DNA from: Allolobophora icterica
Lineage: Eukaryota > Annelida > Clitellata > Crassiclitellata > Lumbricidae
Assembly (NCBI GenBank): GCA_963556255.1
Contig: OY744611.1
Span: forward strand, 7,082,736-7,146,735
DNA length: 64,000 bases
Reading direction: 5' to 3'
Under the pieces are notes generated by a model. The model was not told the origin of the DNA and did not search any database. It saw only the letters and a list, made by a program, of their open reading frames with translations. Positions 23,109-33,291 of this stretch are shown piece after piece; positions within the stretch are counted from its first letter, which is position 1, and every line of letters begins with the position of its first letter. The position numbers and the translations under genes are program-made.

Positions 23109-24340
23109 AATGCCCATCCTTAGAACCTTACTGGAAACTCGCAAGGCAGAATAAAAATAATTTCTATCTAGAAAATAGTTTGTTGTATCACAGAGACACC
23201 GTCGCCGGCCATAAGGTTAAACAGCTTTGCCTGCCAGAGACTAGGATTGGGGTCGTCATAGAAATGGGACATGACGCCCCATTCGCTGGTCACATGGGCG
23301 CAAAATCGACCCGAGACCGAATAAGGCTTAGTTTCTGGTTCCCCCATATGGACGACAAGATCAAAGCCTATTGCGCCTCATGTTCGATATGTCAATTAAG
23401 AGCTCCGATAAAGACGGCGCAGCGGGTCCCGATTACGCCTATTCAGCGCAGCGACGAACTGCTATTAACGCATCTTTCAATCGATTGTATTGGTCCTATC
23501 ATTCCCGAGGGGATCCCTCTCTACCGAAGCCAGAATACAACTACGCGCTGGTCTTGGTTGATCGATTTTCAAGGTGGCCAATGGCGTACCCCCTGCGGTC
23601 GCTGAGCGCCAAGGCGGTGTGTGATGCTTTGCTCCAGGTGTTTATGACCTTTTCCGTGCCTAAGTTAATTAGTTCAGATTGTGGCACTAATTTCACAAGT
23701 AAATTAACGAAGGAATTCCTTAAACGCCTGGGTTGCAGCCCTCGATTCAGTACCCCCCGGACACCCAGAGGCAAACGGCTTAGTCGAGAGTTGTAACCAG
23801 AGCCTAAAGGTCATGATATACACACTAGCCCAATCAGATCCACGAGGTTGGCACCGCCTCTTGCCATTCGTCTTATGGAGCCTACGTGAGAGGCCATCTG
23901 CTACTACCCACATTAGCCCGTATGTGCTGGTCTATGGAACCCTACCCAGAGGACCGCTCACCATATTGAAAGAATCGTGGGCGGGGGAGCGAGAACTCCC
24001 ATTCAGCATCGGAAAAACACCCGAACAATATTTACAGGGTTTAAAGGAGAACCTAGAGTTAGCAAAGGCTTACGCCGACTACTACTCAGATATAGAACAG
24101 AAACGGTATACGGATCACTACAATCTACGGAGTATGGACCGTAGATATCGAGTAGGCGATAGAGTCATTATCTTAGCACCTGATTCCAACGGCGCCAAAC
24201 TGTACAGTCGATGGCAGGGGCCTGGAACCGTGTTGGTAGTGAAATCCCCTTACTCGTATATCGTCGAGATCGAGGGAAAGAGAAGACATGTCCACGCCAA
24301 CAAGATCCGCAAATTTCATGAACGGATCGAGCAGGCCTTA
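23109..24340 (+). pseudogene. Integrase with two frameshifts
   Basis: The zinc-binding HHCC segment (GHMGAKSTRDRIRLSFWFPHM, CASCSIC) and first catalytic Asp (IDCIGP, codon 23,483) are in frame 2. The frame shifts near 23,505-23,545; the core then runs in frame 1 (LVDRFSRWP, second Asp in SSDCGTNF, codon 23,677). It shifts back near 23,755-23,762 at a run of six C to frame 2, with the catalytic Glu in NGLVES (codon 23,786). A GPY/F-type C-terminal module (WQGPGTV, SPYSY, VHANKIRKF) follows within the 23,813-25,852 frame. The enzyme would insert element DNA, but both frameshifts disrupt it unless they are homopolymer errors. Confidence 0.85.
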
Positions 24341-25852
24341 GTCAATAATTGCTCTGTAATATTTGACCGGGAGGAGGAATTCGGGACTGTAGAGGTAGTC
24401 GAGAACTACAGTTCGGCCGAGCCTCGTCCCAGTGACCTAATTGACTCTAACAGAATCGCACACTTATCCGAGCAGGAAAGGCATCAGCTCCTAGAATTGC
24501 TTGACCGATTCCCGGGGGTATTCTCAGATAAACCCGGGTACTGTCCATTGTGGGAGCACGAAATTAAGATCTTGCCTGGGTTCAAACCTAAGCGGTTGCG
24601 AGCGTATCGCATACCGGAACTGCTCAAACCGGAAGTGGAGCGCCAAATCCGAGAAATGTTGGAACTAGGAATTATAGTCCCCTCCACCAGCGAAATTGCC
24701 AGCCCGGTCGTCTGCGTCCTGAAAGGAGCAGATGGCCAAAAGGGAGTGCGGCTAGCCATTGACTATCGTCACGTGAATCTCCATTCGGAAGGAGATTGTT
24801 TCCCGTCACCGGATGTAGGTGATGTGTTACAAAAAGTCGGGAGAGCGAGATATATTAGTTGTTTTGACGCTAAGAGCGGCTTCTGGCAATTGCCGATGAA
24901 AAAGGAGTCGCAACCGCTGACGGCCTTCGTGTGTGATGCTGGCCTATTCGAGTTCACGAGACTTCCGTTTGGACTCAAGTCGGCTAGTAATTCTTTCATT
25001 CGTTGCGTGTCTAAAATCCTGCATCCGATACGAGCCTACCCCGAACCCTTCGTCGATGACATGGCGGTGTATTCCATGTCCTGGTCGGAACATCTGAACC
25101 ACCCGGATGGCTTTCTCCGCACCATCAAGAAATCGGGACTGACCCTGAACCTGAAGAAATGCACCTTCGCCCAAGGGAAAACTTCATTCGTAGGGCATGT
25201 AATAGGATCTGGGTTAATCGAACCCGACCCCAAAAAGATTGACAGCATAGAAAACATCCAACCCCCAACTACAAAGAAGGAAGTGAGACGACTCATAGGC
25301 TTCTTTAGCTACTTTAGAAATTTCATTCCTGCTTTGGCCGAAACGGCTAAAGTTATTACTGATCTCACACAGAAAAACATCCCAATGAAGGTACCCTGGG
25401 GACCAGAACACCAGAGGGCATTAGAGACACTAAAAGCTAATCTATGTAACTCAGTACAATTGCACACTATTGATTTCTCCAGGGATTTTGGATTGTCCGT
25501 TGACGCCAGCGAGACGGCGGTGGGTTGTTGTATGTTTCAATGGGCAGAGGGAGGGGGCGAGCACCCCATCTCATTCGCCAGTGCTAAGCTGACGCCAACT
25601 CAATCACGATGGTCGACGATCGAGAGGGAAGCGTATGCAGTAATCTGGGCTCTGAAACGTTTCCGCTCTTGGATCTTCTTGTCCAAGATTGTGGTCTTCT
25701 CCGATCACAATCCCTTGACCTTCTTGACGGAGGCTGCTCCGAAGAGCGCGAAGTTGACGAGATGGGCCCTTGCGCTACAAGAATTTAATATTGATTTTAA
25801 ATACCGCCCCGGGAACAAGAATATTGCAGCCGATTTCTTGTCTCGGATTTGA
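24341..25852 (+). CDS. Reverse transcriptase plus RNase H of the Gmr1-like element
   Basis: This is the C-terminal part of the 23,813-25,852 open frame (679 aa), continuing directly from the integrase C-terminus. Reverse-transcriptase blocks in order: IVPSTSEIASPVVCVLK, VRLAIDYRHVN, FDAKSGFWQLPM, FTRLPFGLKSA, FVDD (25,049-25,060, the catalytic pair), KCTFA and FVGHVI. RNase H follows with LSVDASETAVGCCMFQ, STIEREAYAVIWALKRFR, FSDHNPLTFL and PGNKNIAADFLSRI to the stop. All key acidic residues are visible. It has no start of its own; in the family it is released from a polyprotein. Confidence 0.92.
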   Translation, partial: VNNCSVIFDREEEFGTVEVVENYSSAEPRPSDLIDSNRIAHLSEQERHQLLELLDRFPGVFSDKPGYCPLWEHEIKILPGFKPKRLRAYRIPELLKPEVERQIREMLELGIIVPSTSEIASPVVCVLKGADGQKGVRLAIDYRHVNLHSEGDCFPSPDVGDVLQKVGRARYISCFDAKSGFWQLPMKKESQPLTAFVCDAGLFEFTRLPFGLKSASNSFIRCVSKILHPIRAYPEPFVDDMAVYSMSWSEHLNHPDGFLRTIKKSGLTLNLKKCTFAQGKTSFVGHVIGSGLIEPDPKKIDSIENIQPPTTKKEVRRLIGFFSYFRNFIPALAETAKVITDLTQKNIPMKVPWGPEHQRALETLKANLCNSVQLHTIDFSRDFGLSVDASETAVGCCMFQWAEGGGEHPISFASAKLTPTQSRWSTIEREAYAVIWALKRFRSWIFLSKIVVFSDHNPLTFLTEAAPKSAKLTRWALALQEFNIDFKYRPGNKNIAADFLSRI

Positions 25853-26036
25853 TGGAGATAGAGTGGACTCGGACACTGGCGGGGTCCGACCCTGTAGCTT
25901 GTAAATATGTAGTGACTAACTGTGTCTGTCTTTTTGTTCTTGTTGACGCTATCTACTGACGAGATGATTGGGAGACGTAGCAGCATGGAGACCGAAGGAT
26001 GCCAGGCGGTTGCCGACGCCTGACATCATCTTGGAT

Positions 26037-26045
26037 GGGAGGGAA
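26037..26045 (+). promoter_or_regulatory. Polypurine tract
   Basis: GGGAGGGAA directly precedes the 3' LTR, the position and composition of the plus-strand priming site. Confidence 0.8.
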
Positions 26046-26648
26046 TGTCGCGTTGGGGCACGCTGACCGTCATGCTTCAGTGATGGCCAGCAGTCGACAC
26101 CGCCTCGAGTCGATACCTGGTGGTCTGGATAGTACAGCGGATGATCGGACCGTGCTGACGCGGCCCAGGGCAACAACTGGGCGAAGGGGCAAGATCGGAA
26201 CTCGGTCGCCTGAAACTGATCGTCACGCTTCACTGAACAAACAACGACCAACATCATATGACCGGCTCATATGACAAGGGCAGACGGATGTATATAAGAT
26301 TCGACATCCGTCTCGGAAGGACACGTTATGGGGGCCGGCGGCAGCGATCTCATGACTAGTTGAGAAACGTTGCTGAGAGGCGGTCATAATGTGGGACGCC
26401 TGGACGCTAGACCTTGGAAACAACAGACGTTGACGTTAGACAAAGATAACGATTTAGACCCGTAATAACGGTTGAACGATAAGACGACTGATTGAGACAT
26501 ATTTAGGTATTGACATTAGGTTCACCTTGTTAGCATTCTATATTAATGTATGTATATTAGTTGTATAATAATAAACTTAGATTAATTATTCGAACCGTGT
26601 TCGTCTGTGTACTTAAGAGAACCGACGTAGGGACTTAAGCACACGACA
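26046..26648 (+). repeat. 3' LTR, about 603 bp
   Basis: TGTCGCGTTGGGG to CACACGACA. Followed by GGATC, matching the five bases before the 5' LTR. Confidence 0.92.
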
Positions 26649-26653
26649 GGATC

Positions 26654-27240
26654 TGTGAAGGCCATCAAGTTCCGAGCTGCAGGAGCGATACACCATGCTC
26701 ATACTTTTCCAAGACCAGCCGATGCTGATGGCCAGAGAGAAAAGTAGACTGACAGAGCTTTTCCTTTTGTTGCACTAGTGCATGGCCGTTTCTGGCATGA
26801 AGCTACAATGCCATCGAATGCTGCACGGAATGATGCCAAGATCCTTAGTATGCTCAAGATGTATCCGAATCGCCTTGTTGCCGATGCCGCCTCCACAGCA
26901 TTGTCTCGTCATCTTTGGTACGTTTCTGAACACCTCATACGACTGGTACTGTTCAAATGTCAAGAGGGCCTTAGGAGCCAACCTCCAGCTTGCAAAGACT
27001 CCATAGGCTCTGTGGAGGGTGAATGCCACCAAAGTCACTAAGTTCTGGAGACTGTTGAACTTTGTGACCAAGCAAACCACGCATCTCTTCAAGTTGCTGA
27101 GCATCACAGGGAAGCAGAAGGCTGAGGTTTTCCTTTCAAAGGACCCAGAAGAATGGAAAGATGACGAGTCTCACAAGAAATTTAAAGCAAGGGTTCAAGC
27201 CATGAAGGTGGTCAATGACAGCACTGCCCTAGGGCCCACA
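26654..27240 (+). pseudogene. 3' part of the conserved unnamed ORF split by the LTR element
   Basis: Immediately after the target duplication, the sequence continues the ORF relic from before 20,488. Clear blocks are HGRFWHEATMPSNAARND, ILSMLKMYPNRLVADAAS and ALSRHLWYVSEHLIRLVLF (26,778-26,960, frame 3). Earlier and later parts need frame changes. The HLWYVSE block is characteristic of the same uncharacterised invertebrate ORF type as the upstream half, which supports one original gene or element interrupted by the retrotransposon. Function unknown. Confidence 0.55.
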
Positions 27241-28165
27241 TTACCTTCTACTTTAGGGTCCCAATAATCCTTAATTCGTGCCCTTTAGAATAACAATGCA
27301 ATTTATTATGTCTTTGAAAGTCGAAAATATTTTTCGTAGATACAATAACTGAACTCATTACTCATATTTCTTTTTAGAAGGCCAGTATTTGCGATGATCC
27401 AGGATTCAACTGGGTTAGTTTCGACGTAAGGCTATGTAGACCCATGTTGTTATCAGTTGTTTGCAGCCGACGGCTCTTGTGAGTATAATTGCATCCTGTA
27501 TAAATAAGCCGTGCTGGAGTAATTAGGCCTTCCGTGTGATGCATAGGGTTTGTATCCCGGATTGATTTAAACTTTAGACCAAGGTCTGTTTTTGTCGTGT
27601 TGTGTTTATTTTCCACACCAGAGTCAGTAGGCGTTGTACGTGATGTATAGGGTCAATACTCCGGGTTAGTTTTAGTGTGACTCCGTCTTCCTGAGTCAAG
27701 GTCTGGTTGTGTGTTTATTGTGTGGTGGCAAACCGTTTACAGTGCATGTGCGCTGGGTCCGATTGATGCTGTTGACCGCCTACCAATATTTTTCTCAGCC
27801 TAGACGACACCCACCTTAGCAGCTGCTGTGCCCCCTCTACTGATCTGGATCTCTTGCAACCAGAATCGAACCTCCCTTGACTACCCTTTTGACAACCCAA
27901 CTCAGTCGACGCAGCGCTCGTGAATAAGCTGATGACCTGCGCTGAGCTTTCAATTTGGAGTTCATGTATGAGTCTCCCGCTCGACGTTCCCAAGTTCTGT
28001 CGGTCGGAAAGGTGCATTTGGACTGTTCCGAGCGGCACTTCCTTTAAGATGCGTAGGCCATATAGATATAGGACAGTTATTGGTGGGGTTACTATTTCAG
28101 AAGGAGCTTCTGTTAACATGTATATAGACTGGTTCTTGGGGCGCTGTAGTAGGAAGCATGTCTTT
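27225..28165. repeat. Second copy of the 17.2-18.3 kb dispersed repeat
   Basis: Colinear with 17,560-18,290: GGGTCCCAATAATCC, TATGTCTTTGAAAGTCG, GATGATCCAGGATT, GCCGTGCTGGAGTAATTA, GACCGCCTACCAATATT, CTCTTGCAACCAGAATCGAA, GCTCGTGAATAAGCTGATG, ATTTCAGAAGGAGCTTC. The copy includes an L2-like 3' end (27,790-27,950). Open frames here are not conserved between copies. Confidence 0.75.
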
Positions 28166-29560
28166 AAGGCGTAAATACTTGTCGTTGAAGTGTGCGAAGA
28201 TTTGATCGATCAATCGTTATCATAAACTCGAAATTCTAGCGCAAGTCTAAGGCTAGGCCTAAAGCACCAGATAATTTGTTGTCCGGTTTAAGCAAAACTC
28301 ATCGATAAAAAGACAGAGGGACGTAACCCAGATTCCTTCGGTTCCATTATGTGTTCCTCATGCGTGGGTTGTGATAAGAGGTTAGTAGTGGCTACTGATG
28401 ATAATAATAGAAAACCAATTTATATTTCGTCCGCTGCCAAATTCCCTTCTTGAATCTTGTTCTTGCTGTTTCTTTGAAAACAGCAGAAGTCGACTGATAC
28501 CAAAGAACTGATGACATCTTCGTCTCTTTTTCGTATCTTTGGTTGGATGAGGAATTCAGTATCAGATTGAGAAGCAACTGTGTTGATGATGTCTAATAGT
28601 TCCAGTGAGAGTTCAGTCAGCTAAACTAATAATAGCTTAGTGCCATGTTTATGGCCTTAGTCCATAACATTTCTTACGCGATTTACTATGATCGTCGAAA
28701 AGGTCTCACAAACGATACATCGTTTGCGGCTATAGCTGTTGCATTCCAAAAATATTCCACTTCAAAAGAGTCGTATTTGCTGAGCACTTTCATTTGGTGT
28801 TTCCATATTTGGCCACATAAAAACAAATATTATAACGTAATAATATGTAATGTACTACCGGTACTACTTAATATTAACTTCTATAACGCCGATGTCAAAT
28901 ATCACAAACATCGATCGATGGCACATCAATGACAAAACCATAAAACGCAGGCCAACAAATATAATGTAATGAGCGGATTTCCACTGAAAAGTCACTATAC
29001 AAATACAGGATAACGACGATTACAATGTCTTCTTCAATCATTCTCATCACCGAACGATGTCATGTCGATAAGATAAGATGGATGGACAGAAGATAAATTA
29101 CAAGGAATGCTTGTATGAAGGTCGTTTATCAATGGAAAGTGATGCACACGTGAAGTTATTATCTGGGTGTTTTGTCAAGAAACACAGGCATGCAATACGC
29201 AGAACTTTAATATTTTTAGTTCGCTTTGTCAGTCAGTAGAAAGTTATTCAGTCATTTAATCAGTCAGTCAATCAGAGAGTCGGTCAGTAAGTCAGCAAGA
29301 CGCTGAGTCAGTGGTTGAGTGGGATGAGTGGGTTGGTCGTTATAGGTGGGTGAGTGAGTGAGTGGGTGGGTGGGTTGGGTAGTGAGTTATGGCGGGTGAG
29401 TGAGTGAGTTTGCGATTATGAGTGTGTAAGTGAGTGAGTTGGTGTGTGGATCGGTTGGTGGTTGGTAAGTCAATCAGTTGTTCAGTCAGTCTTCGATCGA
29501 TGCCTAGATGTTACGAAAATTTCGCTTTGGCTGCGATTCAATAGAAACGCCATATACAGG
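28166..29560. other. No gene seen; low-complexity GTGAGT/GTCAGTC tract
   Basis: No domain is recognisable. From 29,220 to 29,480 the sequence is a degenerate mixture of GTCAGTCA and GTGAGTGAGTGGGTGG units, a decayed minisatellite. Confidence 0.5.
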
Positions 29561-29589
29561 TACTTAGATTCCTGCTCAAGCAGGTGTCC

Positions 29590-29960
29590 AATATTTAGAT
29601 CTATAGCCTCAGCTGCTTTGGAAACCATCGATATTGACTTACTTCTCCTTCAGCTGTCCTCGCGGTTCGCCGGTTCTGACATTGCTCTCTTCCGGTTCTG
29701 CATTTCTTCCCGCTCCTTCTCTGTCGAAGCCGCTACAACTGTTTACAAACCTTCCACTCTCTTGTGGCGTTCCTCAAGGCTCCGTCCTAGGACCACTTCT
29801 ATTCATCCTTTACACTATGCCTCTGATCCGTCCAATAAGATCCTCTACTGTTGACTACCATCTTTAGGCAGACAACACTCAATTCTTCGCAACCTTCTCC
29901 CCAACTTTCTCTTTCTCTCTTTTCGTTCTATCTTTCTCGTTCTCCGTTGCTCAACTACTT
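29590..29960 (+). pseudogene. LINE reverse transcriptase fragment of another family
   Basis: ALETIDIDLLLLQLSSRF (frame of 29,444-29,854), then in a second frame LSCGVPQGSVLGPLLFILYTMPL and, past a stop, ADNTQFFATFSP in the position of the YADD box (DNT instead of DDT). At least one frameshift and one stop are present. The TMPL/ADxTQ pattern differs from the three other RT fragments, so a separate CR1/L1-like family is represented. Non-functional. Confidence 0.8.
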
Positions 29961-30298
29961 GATGTGGTAGTGGAAAGTTGCTAAAGGAGGACCACGTATC
30001 CATGGATGATCGTCATTTTTCGCCATAAATTATAAGAAAATGATTATACTGCACGGTCATTGCATAGGCCTATATTAGACAGTGATGTACAAGTAGATAT
30101 AGTATAATTTTCAGTTAAATAATTTGAATGACAAATATACTTAAAATAAAAAAAAATTAAAAAATGGTCCATCTTAAGAACCTGGGCACTAAAGTTGAAC
30201 AATGGAACAAGTGCATTGCCAAAGGCGGATCTTCAGTCTTTATTCAGCAACCATGCCTGTTTAAGTAGGCTTACATTAGGCAACATATAGGTCTATTA
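29961..30298. other. No gene seen
   Basis: AT-rich non-coding sequence between a LINE relic and a hAT element. Confidence 0.5.
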
Positions 30299-30974
30299 CA
30301 GCGGTTCTCAACCTTTTTTGTGCTGCGACCCCTTGATAATATTTCCAAAGTTGTGGCGACCCCCAACAATAAAATTGAGTCGGTTAATCCTTTTCACTAC
30401 ATCTTTCCTACCATTATGATGCATTTCACTTCTCACCATTTGATCATCCATACACATCATGCATAATAGAATAATAGCATAAAAAATCATTTACCAACAA
30501 AAGAATTTGTAATTTTTTTGTAATAATTTTGAAAATTTTAAGAATAAAATTTAGTAAATGAAATGTTTACTTGAAGTTGAATATTTACTGTTTTGTAACT
30601 ATGACTGAACAATTAGGAGTTAAAAATTTGAATTGCAGCTGCTAAATTTAAAGTTTAAACATTATTTAAGATTTACGAGGAAACAAAGCTACAGAAGGCC
30701 AACAATGATGGAGAAAAACTGATGGAGTTTTGCAATCCAAAGAAGAGCGTCAATGAGAAGGCTGTGTTTGCTCTTTCTCGTCAGATCAGAAATTCTCGGG
30801 GCAGTCTTTGCAAGAGCACAACGCAGAAATCATAATTAAGCTACATAAAATATCAAATATTAAGAAACTACACTGATAATTTTTTTTCTCAAATTTCTGA
30901 GGGTTCCAGCCGACCCCTGGCAAATCGTAAGGCGACCCCCATGGGGGTCGCGACCCACAGGTTGAGAACCGCTG
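30299..30974. mobile_element. hAT non-autonomous element, 676 bp
   Basis: Starts CAGCGGTTCTCAACCTTT and ends CAGGTTGAGAACCGCTG, with GTCTATTA duplicated on both sides (30,291-30,298 and 30,975-30,982). The same terminal family as 8,117-8,436, but longer. The subterminal GCGACCCC/GGGGTCGC blocks add to the inverted symmetry. The interior may hold a transposase trace but no clear ORF. Confidence 0.93.
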
Positions 30975-30982
30975 GTCTATTA

Positions 30983-31509
30983 TGTCATCATCGTCATCAT
31001 CAGTTCCTTATGCCAGCCATTTGGTGGCGACGGGTACGAATAAGTGACCTCCATTGTCCTCTGTCATTTGTCATGTCTGGTGCCCCCTTAGTGTTAGTCA
31101 AAGTGATATTATGTTCTCATTTAGGCTTGTATCATCTACATATCAGACATTCCAAATCAGCATGATTAGACCTTGCAGAAAAATCCGGGGCAAGTGTATA
31201 GCCCACCGTAGTCTTGTTCTGCCTTTGTGTCTTTTTCCTTCGAATCTTGCATGTAGTGCTCTGCGTGTTTTATGTGATTTTCTTTAATAGACATTGACAA
31301 GAAATTACGAAACAATCAGCATTTAACTAATTTTAAAAACTCTGAAATAGGGCCTAAACATTTAAAAGTGTAAGCAAACTCTGTTGTAACTTTCCTTACA
31401 GTTAAGGTCTTTTCCATAAAAATTTCACTGTCTTTAATAGACGGTAGGCCCTAAACGTTAGCTTAGTATAACGTACAGCAGTTGGATGCAGTAATAGCAG
31501 TAGTAATAA
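30983..31509. other. No gene seen
   Basis: Non-coding. It immediately precedes the first base (31,510) that can be paired with the end of the window across the palindrome. Whether this stretch is also mirrored lies beyond the window. Confidence 0.5.
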
Positions 31510-31972
31510 TCATCATCAGTGATGTTTGCACAGTTTTCATGCAACAGTTTTTACATTTTCCACACTGGATCCAGTAGTCATTATATCCGCCCTCCCTGCA
31601 GCATCGGTTTTCAAATAGGATCCATTTGAGAAGCTCATGAGTTACTAATGTTTTTGTGAAAATGTTTTTGAAAAAGCGAAAGCTTCAGTTGCTAATCCAA
31701 GTTTACGTTTGATTCATTACTGCCTAAGACGGACCACCAGGGTCGTATAACATGGGCCACATCTTATCCATCTTACGCAACTTGCATCCATCCACTTCCA
31801 ACGCGTGCTATTTTTAAACAGTGATAGGTGTTGGATTTGCAGGGTAACTTGTAAAGAAATGGGGAAAAATAAGTTTAAAAGCGAATTTCAATCTTTCCAG
31901 CAGGTTCCTTCTCGGTCTTTGATTAATTTTGAACCCAACCAATTGTTAGATCAAGTAATCTGAATTAACTTT

Positions 31973-32374
31973 TTGTCTGTTTTCTCGAATGTTTTACCGA
32001 GTAGCCTACGTACAATTATTCCATTTCAGCCATCCTATGACCTGCTAACTACCCCAACGTCACGTGACAATCCAGTTGCAACCTTTCTAGCCATTTACAC
32101 AGTGGTTCATCTTAAGCGCTGGTCCAGCTTTTGCAACCTTCCCCTGAGTCTAATCTCAAAATGCATAGCCATCAACCTTCACTACCTCATACCTGCCAAA
32201 ACTGAATTTATTATCCTTAGATTCCCAGTTCAGTTCATGCACCTACCTGCCACGGCCACAGCACTCCTATCAGCAGCGATTCTGAACAGGCAAAATTTAG
32301 AAAATGAGAATATTTCTTGCTATATAATTATTTTCATATTATTATGTTTATTAAAATACATAATTGGATATTAG
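31973..32374 (+). pseudogene. Possible decayed LINE fragment (133-codon open frame)
   Basis: The only suggestive block is KCIAINLHYLIPAKTEFIILRFPVQ, resembling the N(P/S)SKTEFI(I/L) region downstream of the YADD box in CR1/L2-like reverse transcriptases. Nothing else is recognisable. Confidence 0.3.
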
Positions 32375-32498
32375 TTGATTGATTGGAAAAATCGGAATTG
32401 AGTATAACCTTTATTTGTCAGAATCTCTGGATAAAAGTTATTTTATTTTCGATTCAAAGTGTAATCATGAACTCTATCTTAAAAACCAACAGAATAAG

Positions 32499-32763
32499 CA
32501 GTGCCGTCTTAAGGTATGGGCACGCTGGGCAGTCGCCAGGGACCCCTCGATTCTAGGGGCCCCAAGTTTATATTGATTATTCTTAGCTTAACAGCATGTT
32601 CTTTATGTTCAAACATTCGTTTTTTTACAAAGTGAATGTTGAAAGTGCCAATAAATCAATAAGTTTAATTTTATTGACCCTTTAAATTTGTTTCCCCGTG
32701 GGTGGATAGGGTCCCCTGTGCACTGCTTTGTCCGGGGCCTACAATGTTTTTAAAGCGGCACTG
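32499..32763. mobile_element. hAT MITE, 265 bp
   Basis: Begins CAGTGCCGTCTTAAGG and ends TTTAAAGCGGCACTG, flanked by AGAATAAG on both sides (32,491-32,498 and 32,764-32,771). Interior GGGGCCCC-rich. Mirrored at 62,747-63,011. Confidence 0.93.
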
Positions 32764-32827
32764 AGAATAAGATTGCCTTCGTTGATCAATTGTTTAGTTT
32801 CTGTGTCGTAGCGCAGTCATGACGGTC

Positions 32828-33291
32828 TTAAGATCTTCTTTCTCTTTTTTGTTGTCCCAATGTCAAAGTGTAAACATGCACCTGATCTACTACATCAACA
32901 CCTTGTCCTCCGACCATCAGTTGCTTATTTGCTTCATCGTAACACAATCTCCTTGGGCCTAAGATCTGCTTTTCTTCTTCCTTTGATTTCGTTAGGCAAA
33001 GAATTCGATTCCATTTGAGATCAGAATCCAAAAGAATCACTCTCTGATTTCCTAAGTCAGCCACAAACACTCGATCGTCAGAATCGATTGAGAGATGTTG
33101 AGGGTTTTCAAGATTTTTCTCTTTATTTGATGGAATAAAACTACGGATAACCCTTTTTCCATCTCTGGTCAATTCGCATATGTCCCACTTCGATGTCAAC
33201 CCTCCCCGATTGATCCCACTCTTTCCCTCCTTCTCCTGCCTTTGGTAAAGGATGATGTAATTTCCGACTGATGCTGCCACTGCATGAATAG
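32828..33291 (-). pseudogene. NHL-repeat protein, 3' part of last exon (left arm)
   Basis: Minus-strand frame with NHL beta-propeller blades: IHAVAASVGNYIILYQ, then NPQHLSIDSDDRVFVADLGN (a canonical NHL unit), then GPRRLCYDEANKQLMVGG, ending at a TAA (32,828). NHL propellers are protein- or RNA-binding domains, commonly the C-terminus of TRIM-type proteins. The frame is broken at 33,291 by a 2.36-kb hAT insertion. Removing that insertion and one copy of its 8-bp duplication fuses this frame directly to the 35,652-36,106 frame. No RING or B-box exon is visible in the window. Confidence 0.8.

Larger units (their letters stand above)
20489..26648 (+). mobile_element. Gmr1-like LTR retrotransposon (Ty3/Gypsy group with integrase before RT)
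   Basis: Bounded by LTRs starting TGTCGCGTTGGGG and ending CACACAACA/CACACGACA, with the 5-bp target duplication GGATC at 20,484-20,488 and 26,649-26,653. Internal order on the plus strand: leader with TGGCGCAGTCGACAGG primer-binding-like site, gag remnant fused to a retropepsin, integrase, reverse transcriptase, RNase H, polypurine tract, 3' LTR. Integrase preceding RT is the Gmr1 arrangement known from deuterostomes. LTRs are near-identical, but the integrase is frameshifted and gag looks shortened, so this copy is defective. Confidence 0.9.

Noticed and set aside
22462..23109. 215-codon minus-strand ORF
   Set aside because: It lies antisense to the protease/pol region of the retrotransposon and has no recognisable domain.
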